Positions 61,360 to 64,000 of a stretch of 64,000 bases of DNA are shown piece by piece. The notes under the pieces were generated by a model that saw only the letters and a program-made list of their open reading frames with translations, ran no database searches and had not been told where the DNA came from. Each line of letters starts with the position of its first letter. Position 1 is the first letter of the stretch. Both the position numbers and the translations under genes were made by a program. This DNA is from Lachnospiraceae bacterium (GTDB lineage Bacteria > Bacillota > Clostridia > Lachnospirales > Lachnospiraceae), in contig JAFVBE010000016.1 in assembly GCA_017480195.1 (NCBI GenBank), forward strand, positions 38,079 through 102,078, given 5' to 3'.

Positions 61360-62136
61360 TTAATCAAGAGAGTTTTTCAACAAATTTATCTCTTCCTCTG
61401 TAAGTCTCCTGTACTCACCCGGTTTTAAGCCTTCATCAAGCTTTATATTTCCCATACTGAGTCTTTTCAGATAAGTAACCTTCATTCCTACAGCCTCAAA
61501 CATTCTCTTAATCTGATGGTATCTGCCTTCGGTTATGATTATCTCAATCTCACTTATCCCATGTAGTATTTTTATCTTATCAATATTGTCTTCCGTTTTA
61601 GAAGCTTCTTCCGTACCTGCTTTCCTAATAATAAGTCTTGCAGGTAAAGTAGGCTTATCATCACCTATATCTATACCTTCATTAAATGCATTAACTGTAT
61701 CCTCAGACACAATTCCGTCAATTATCGCAAAGTATCTTTTATCCACATGCTTATTCGGTGAAAGTAAGACATTAGCTAATTTGCCATCATTTGACAGTAT
61801 CAGAAGTCCCTCCGTATCCTTGTCGAGTCTGCCTATAGGGAATAAATCTCGTCTTTTATTCTCAGTTATAAGCTCTACTACAGTTTTATCCTTAGCATCA
61901 GTTGTGGCAGATACCACGCCCTTAGGTTTATTAAGCATAAAATACTCATATTCATTATATGTAAGTTCTTTACCGTCAAGACATATAATATCCCTGTCTG
62001 TATCAACCTTAATGTCACTCTTTTTAACAAACTTATCATTAATTGTAACTCTGCCCTGTCTGACCAAAGCTTTTACCGCACTTCTTGTTCCTGCTCCTGC
62101 ATCTGCAAGGAACTTATCAAGTCTTATAACTGCCAT
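61360..62136 (-). CDS. RsuA/RluB-family pseudouridine synthase
   Basis: A 258-residue rRNA pseudouridine synthase. An N-terminal S4 domain (IRLDKFLADAGAGTRSAVKALVRQGRVTIN) is followed by the catalytic domain with GRLDKDTEGLLILSNDG, which holds the catalytic Asp, and EGRYHQIKRMFEAVGMKV. RluB and RsuA members modify 23S or 16S rRNA; the branch cannot be decided with certainty, but the lack of the RluB C-terminal tail favours the RsuA type. Confidence 0.92.
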   Translation of the reverse strand: MAVIRLDKFLADAGAGTRSAVKALVRQGRVTINDKFVKKSDIKVDTDRDIICLDGKELTYNEYEYFMLNKPKGVVSATTDAKDKTVVELITENKRRDLFPIGRLDKDTEGLLILSNDGKLANVLLSPNKHVDKRYFAIIDGIVSEDTVNAFNEGIDIGDDKPTLPARLIIRKAGTEEASKTEDNIDKIKILHGISEIEIIITEGRYHQIKRMFEAVGMKVTYLKRLSMGNIKLDEGLKPGEYRRLTEEEINLLKNSLD

Positions 62137-62233
62137 ATTATTTCCTAATTTTCCTTTTAAGCAATATATCGATTAGCTTTCAATTTCTTAACAGCCAATC
62201 GATATATCAATTTACTTTTTATTTATATAATTA

Positions 62234-63763
62234 TTAGTCATTAAGTGTACTCTTGTGGTCTTCCTGTATCTCAGGATGATAAGATAAAATCGGTTCTTCA
62301 TCTATACCCTTTATATTACGATTAACATAATTCTTCGTAAGTTTAATAATCATCGGCAAGAGCGTTATAACACCTATAAGGTTAGGAATCATCATAAGAC
62401 CGTTAAATGTATCTGATATATCCCATGCTATAGATGAAGTCATAACCGAGCCTGATACGATAAGCAATACGAAGAATATCCTGTAATATTTTGATGATTT
62501 TTCGCCGAAGAGGTATTCCCAAGCTCTTGTTCCGTACTGCGACCAGCCAAGCACCGTCGTAAATGCAAATAAAAGTATTGCAAGTGATACAAATATTTCA
62601 CCCGGCTTGCCAAACACATTCGAGAAGGATGTAGCTACAAGTGTCGCATCATCAGTACCCTCTGCAGCAAGACCTGTATCTAAGTTAATTGCACCTGATG
62701 AAAGAACTACAAGTGCAGTCATCGTACATACAACGATGGTATCAAAGAACACCTCAAATATACCCCACATACCCTGTATAACAGGCTCCTTAACATTAGA
62801 AGAAGAATGTACCATAACAGAAGAACCAAGACCTGCCTCATTTGAGAATACGCCTCTCTTACAGCCCTGTACAACAGCCTGCTTAATAAGAAGACCGCCT
62901 GCAGCACCTCCTACAGCCTTAAAATCAAAAGCACATTTGAATATAACACCGAACATCTTTCCTACATCTGAAATATGATATATAACTATGGCAATTGAGC
63001 CTAATATGTATGCAACAGCCATAAAAGGTATAACTCTCTCAGCAAATGCAGCAATTCTCTGAAGTCCGCCTATAATGATAAGTCCTGCAAGTATCATAAG
63101 AGCAATTCCGATTATAAGTGCAGGTATTGATATACCTGTATCTCCAATTGTCGCAGTCGAATTCTTGAAAAATGTTGATTTTAAATTCAGAGTAATCTTA
63201 TTAATCTGTCCCATATTGCCTATACCAAATGAAGCAAGTATAGCAAATATTGAGAACAAAACAGCCAATACAGAACCAAGAGTCTTACAATGTTTCTTAG
63301 AACCAAGACCATCCTTAAGATAGTACATGGCACCTCCACACCATTCACCCTTACTGTTCTTTCTTCTATAATATATACCTAAGATATTCTCGGAAAAATT
63401 AGTCATCATACCGAAGAATGCAGCAACCCACATCCAGAATACTGCACCGGCACCACCCATTACAATAGCTCCCGATACTCCGGCAATATTACCTGTACCA
63501 ATAGTTGCTGCAAGAGCTGTACAAAGAGCCTGAAACTGAGATATGGACTGCTTATCAGTCTTCCTTGTAGCCTTACTTTCCTTCTTAAATACTCCGCCTA
63601 TAGTATTCTTCCACCAGTGCCCAATATGACTAATCTGAAAAAACTTTGTCGCACAGGTTGTAAGAATTCCTGCACCAATCAACAGTATAATACCGATTTT
63701 AACCCATACAAAATCATTGATTGCACTGTTAATATCATTTAGTGTGTTCAAAAAATCCTTCAT
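62234..63763 (-). CDS. Sodium:alanine symporter family transporter (AGCS)
   Basis: A 509-residue transporter with about eleven membrane segments. The AGCS signature region is visible: SQFQALCTALAATIGTGNIAGVSGAIVMGGAGAVFWMW, YYRRKNSKGEWCGGAMYYL, and RGVFSNEAGLGSSVMVHSS. It imports alanine or glycine with sodium. The C-terminal tail (SYHPEIQEDHKSTLND) is cytoplasmic. The gene stands alone. Between 63764 and 63955 only AT-rich sequence is visible. Confidence 0.94.
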   Translation of the reverse strand: MKDFLNTLNDINSAINDFVWVKIGIILLIGAGILTTCATKFFQISHIGHWWKNTIGGVFKKESKATRKTDKQSISQFQALCTALAATIGTGNIAGVSGAIVMGGAGAVFWMWVAAFFGMMTNFSENILGIYYRRKNSKGEWCGGAMYYLKDGLGSKKHCKTLGSVLAVLFSIFAILASFGIGNMGQINKITLNLKSTFFKNSTATIGDTGISIPALIIGIALMILAGLIIIGGLQRIAAFAERVIPFMAVAYILGSIAIVIYHISDVGKMFGVIFKCAFDFKAVGGAAGGLLIKQAVVQGCKRGVFSNEAGLGSSVMVHSSSNVKEPVIQGMWGIFEVFFDTIVVCTMTALVVLSSGAINLDTGLAAEGTDDATLVATSFSNVFGKPGEIFVSLAILLFAFTTVLGWSQYGTRAWEYLFGEKSSKYYRIFFVLLIVSGSVMTSSIAWDISDTFNGLMMIPNLIGVITLLPMIIKLTKNYVNRNIKGIDEEPILSYHPEIQEDHKSTLND

Positions 63764-63955
63764 AAAATTCTCCCTTCACATAACCTTCAACATATGTATT
63801 AATATTATATTAAATAAAAAATATTGAAATTACTTAATACAACACAAGGAAAATTATAACAATATATACGGATTAATTCAAGAAAAAGATGTTAAATGTC
63901 CGTTTGGCATTTTGGGGTGAACTGTCTTTAATATAGAAATTTGGCATATAAAAAA

Positions 63956-64000
63956 TGCCCAGAGCCGGAATCGAACCAGCGACACGAGGATTTTCAGTCC
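63956..64000 (-). tRNA. tRNA-Phe (GAA), 3' part, cut by the window edge
   Basis: On the minus strand the visible 45 bases contain the anticodon loop CTGAAAA (anticodon GAA), variable loop, T arm GCTGG-TTCGATT-CCGGC, 3' acceptor TCTGGGC and discriminator A. The 5' half lies beyond the window. CCA is not encoded. Confidence 0.88.

Overview
The window looks like chromosome of a low-GC Clostridia-type Firmicute, most likely a Lachnospiraceae gut anaerobe related to Lachnospira, Roseburia or Butyrivibrio. The signs are AT-rich codon use, strong AGGAGG ribosome binding sites, the rpmG-secE-nusG-rplK-rplA block, an aspS-gatCAB operon behind a T-box, a DUF951 gene, Tag-like wall polymer genes, and tRNA genes without encoded CCA. 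The family assignment is inference; no rRNA is present. No integrase, phage structural gene, insertion sequence or CRISPR array was recognised.

Layout. 1-11.5 kb: gltX, then a leftward run of envelope and signalling genes (DUF1275, a c-di-GMP phosphodiesterase, a GH25 muramidase, a Nat-type ABC exporter with a fused CPBP domain, a hydrolase-methyltransferase fusion, an LCP protein). 11.6-15.6 kb: a rightward island with a strong promoter, a 179-residue unknown, a predicted structured RNA, a group II-like reverse transcriptase, a GT2 and an FkbM methyltransferase. 15.6-24.9 kb: hflCK, rfbA-rfbB, then gatB-gatA-gatC-aspS under a T-box. 24.9-36.1 kb: a wall-polymer cluster, dapF and a two-component system. 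36.1-44.6 kb: CarD, DUF951, CBS and metallophosphoesterase genes, a Zn/Cd-type efflux set with its ArsR regulator and operator, a decayed spoIID-spoIIQ pair, and a LysR regulator. 44.7-51.7 kb: an ABC-2 exporter, a GNAT, a PNPOx-like protein, ilvE, ridA, cvfB. 51.8-56.5 kb: tRNA-Gln, two glycosyltransferases, tRNA-Arg, and a phosphopantetheinyl transferase, papain-fold-like protein and carrier protein set. 56.7-64 kb: ribosomal/nusG operon, a FliD-like protein, a pseudouridine synthase, an AGCS symporter and a partial tRNA-Phe.

How the genes work together. The wall cluster appears to make an undecaprenyl-linked polymer (sugar-phosphate transferase, CDP-alditol cytidylyltransferase, two glycerophosphotransferase-like enzymes, GT2) and export it through a TagGH-like transporter; the LCP protein could attach such polymers. 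The aspS-gatCAB operon fits transamidation of Asp-tRNA(Asn) or Glu-tRNA(Gln). The metal genes form a self-regulated efflux unit.

Most interesting signals: (1) a predicted three-way-junction RNA closed by a perfect 14-bp stem directly upstream of a reverse transcriptase that is not a canonical retron RT; (2) three long inverted-repeat elements of 283-294 bp whose two arms match each other, while the arm tips differ between copies; (3) an isolated carrier protein / BtrH-like protein / Sfp-type transferase set; (4) a spoIID-spoIIQ pair that has lost its catalytic residues; (5) a 48-bp direct repeat whose two differences form a compensatory base pair. All RNA folds were drawn by eye and all family calls come from motif recognition, not database searches.
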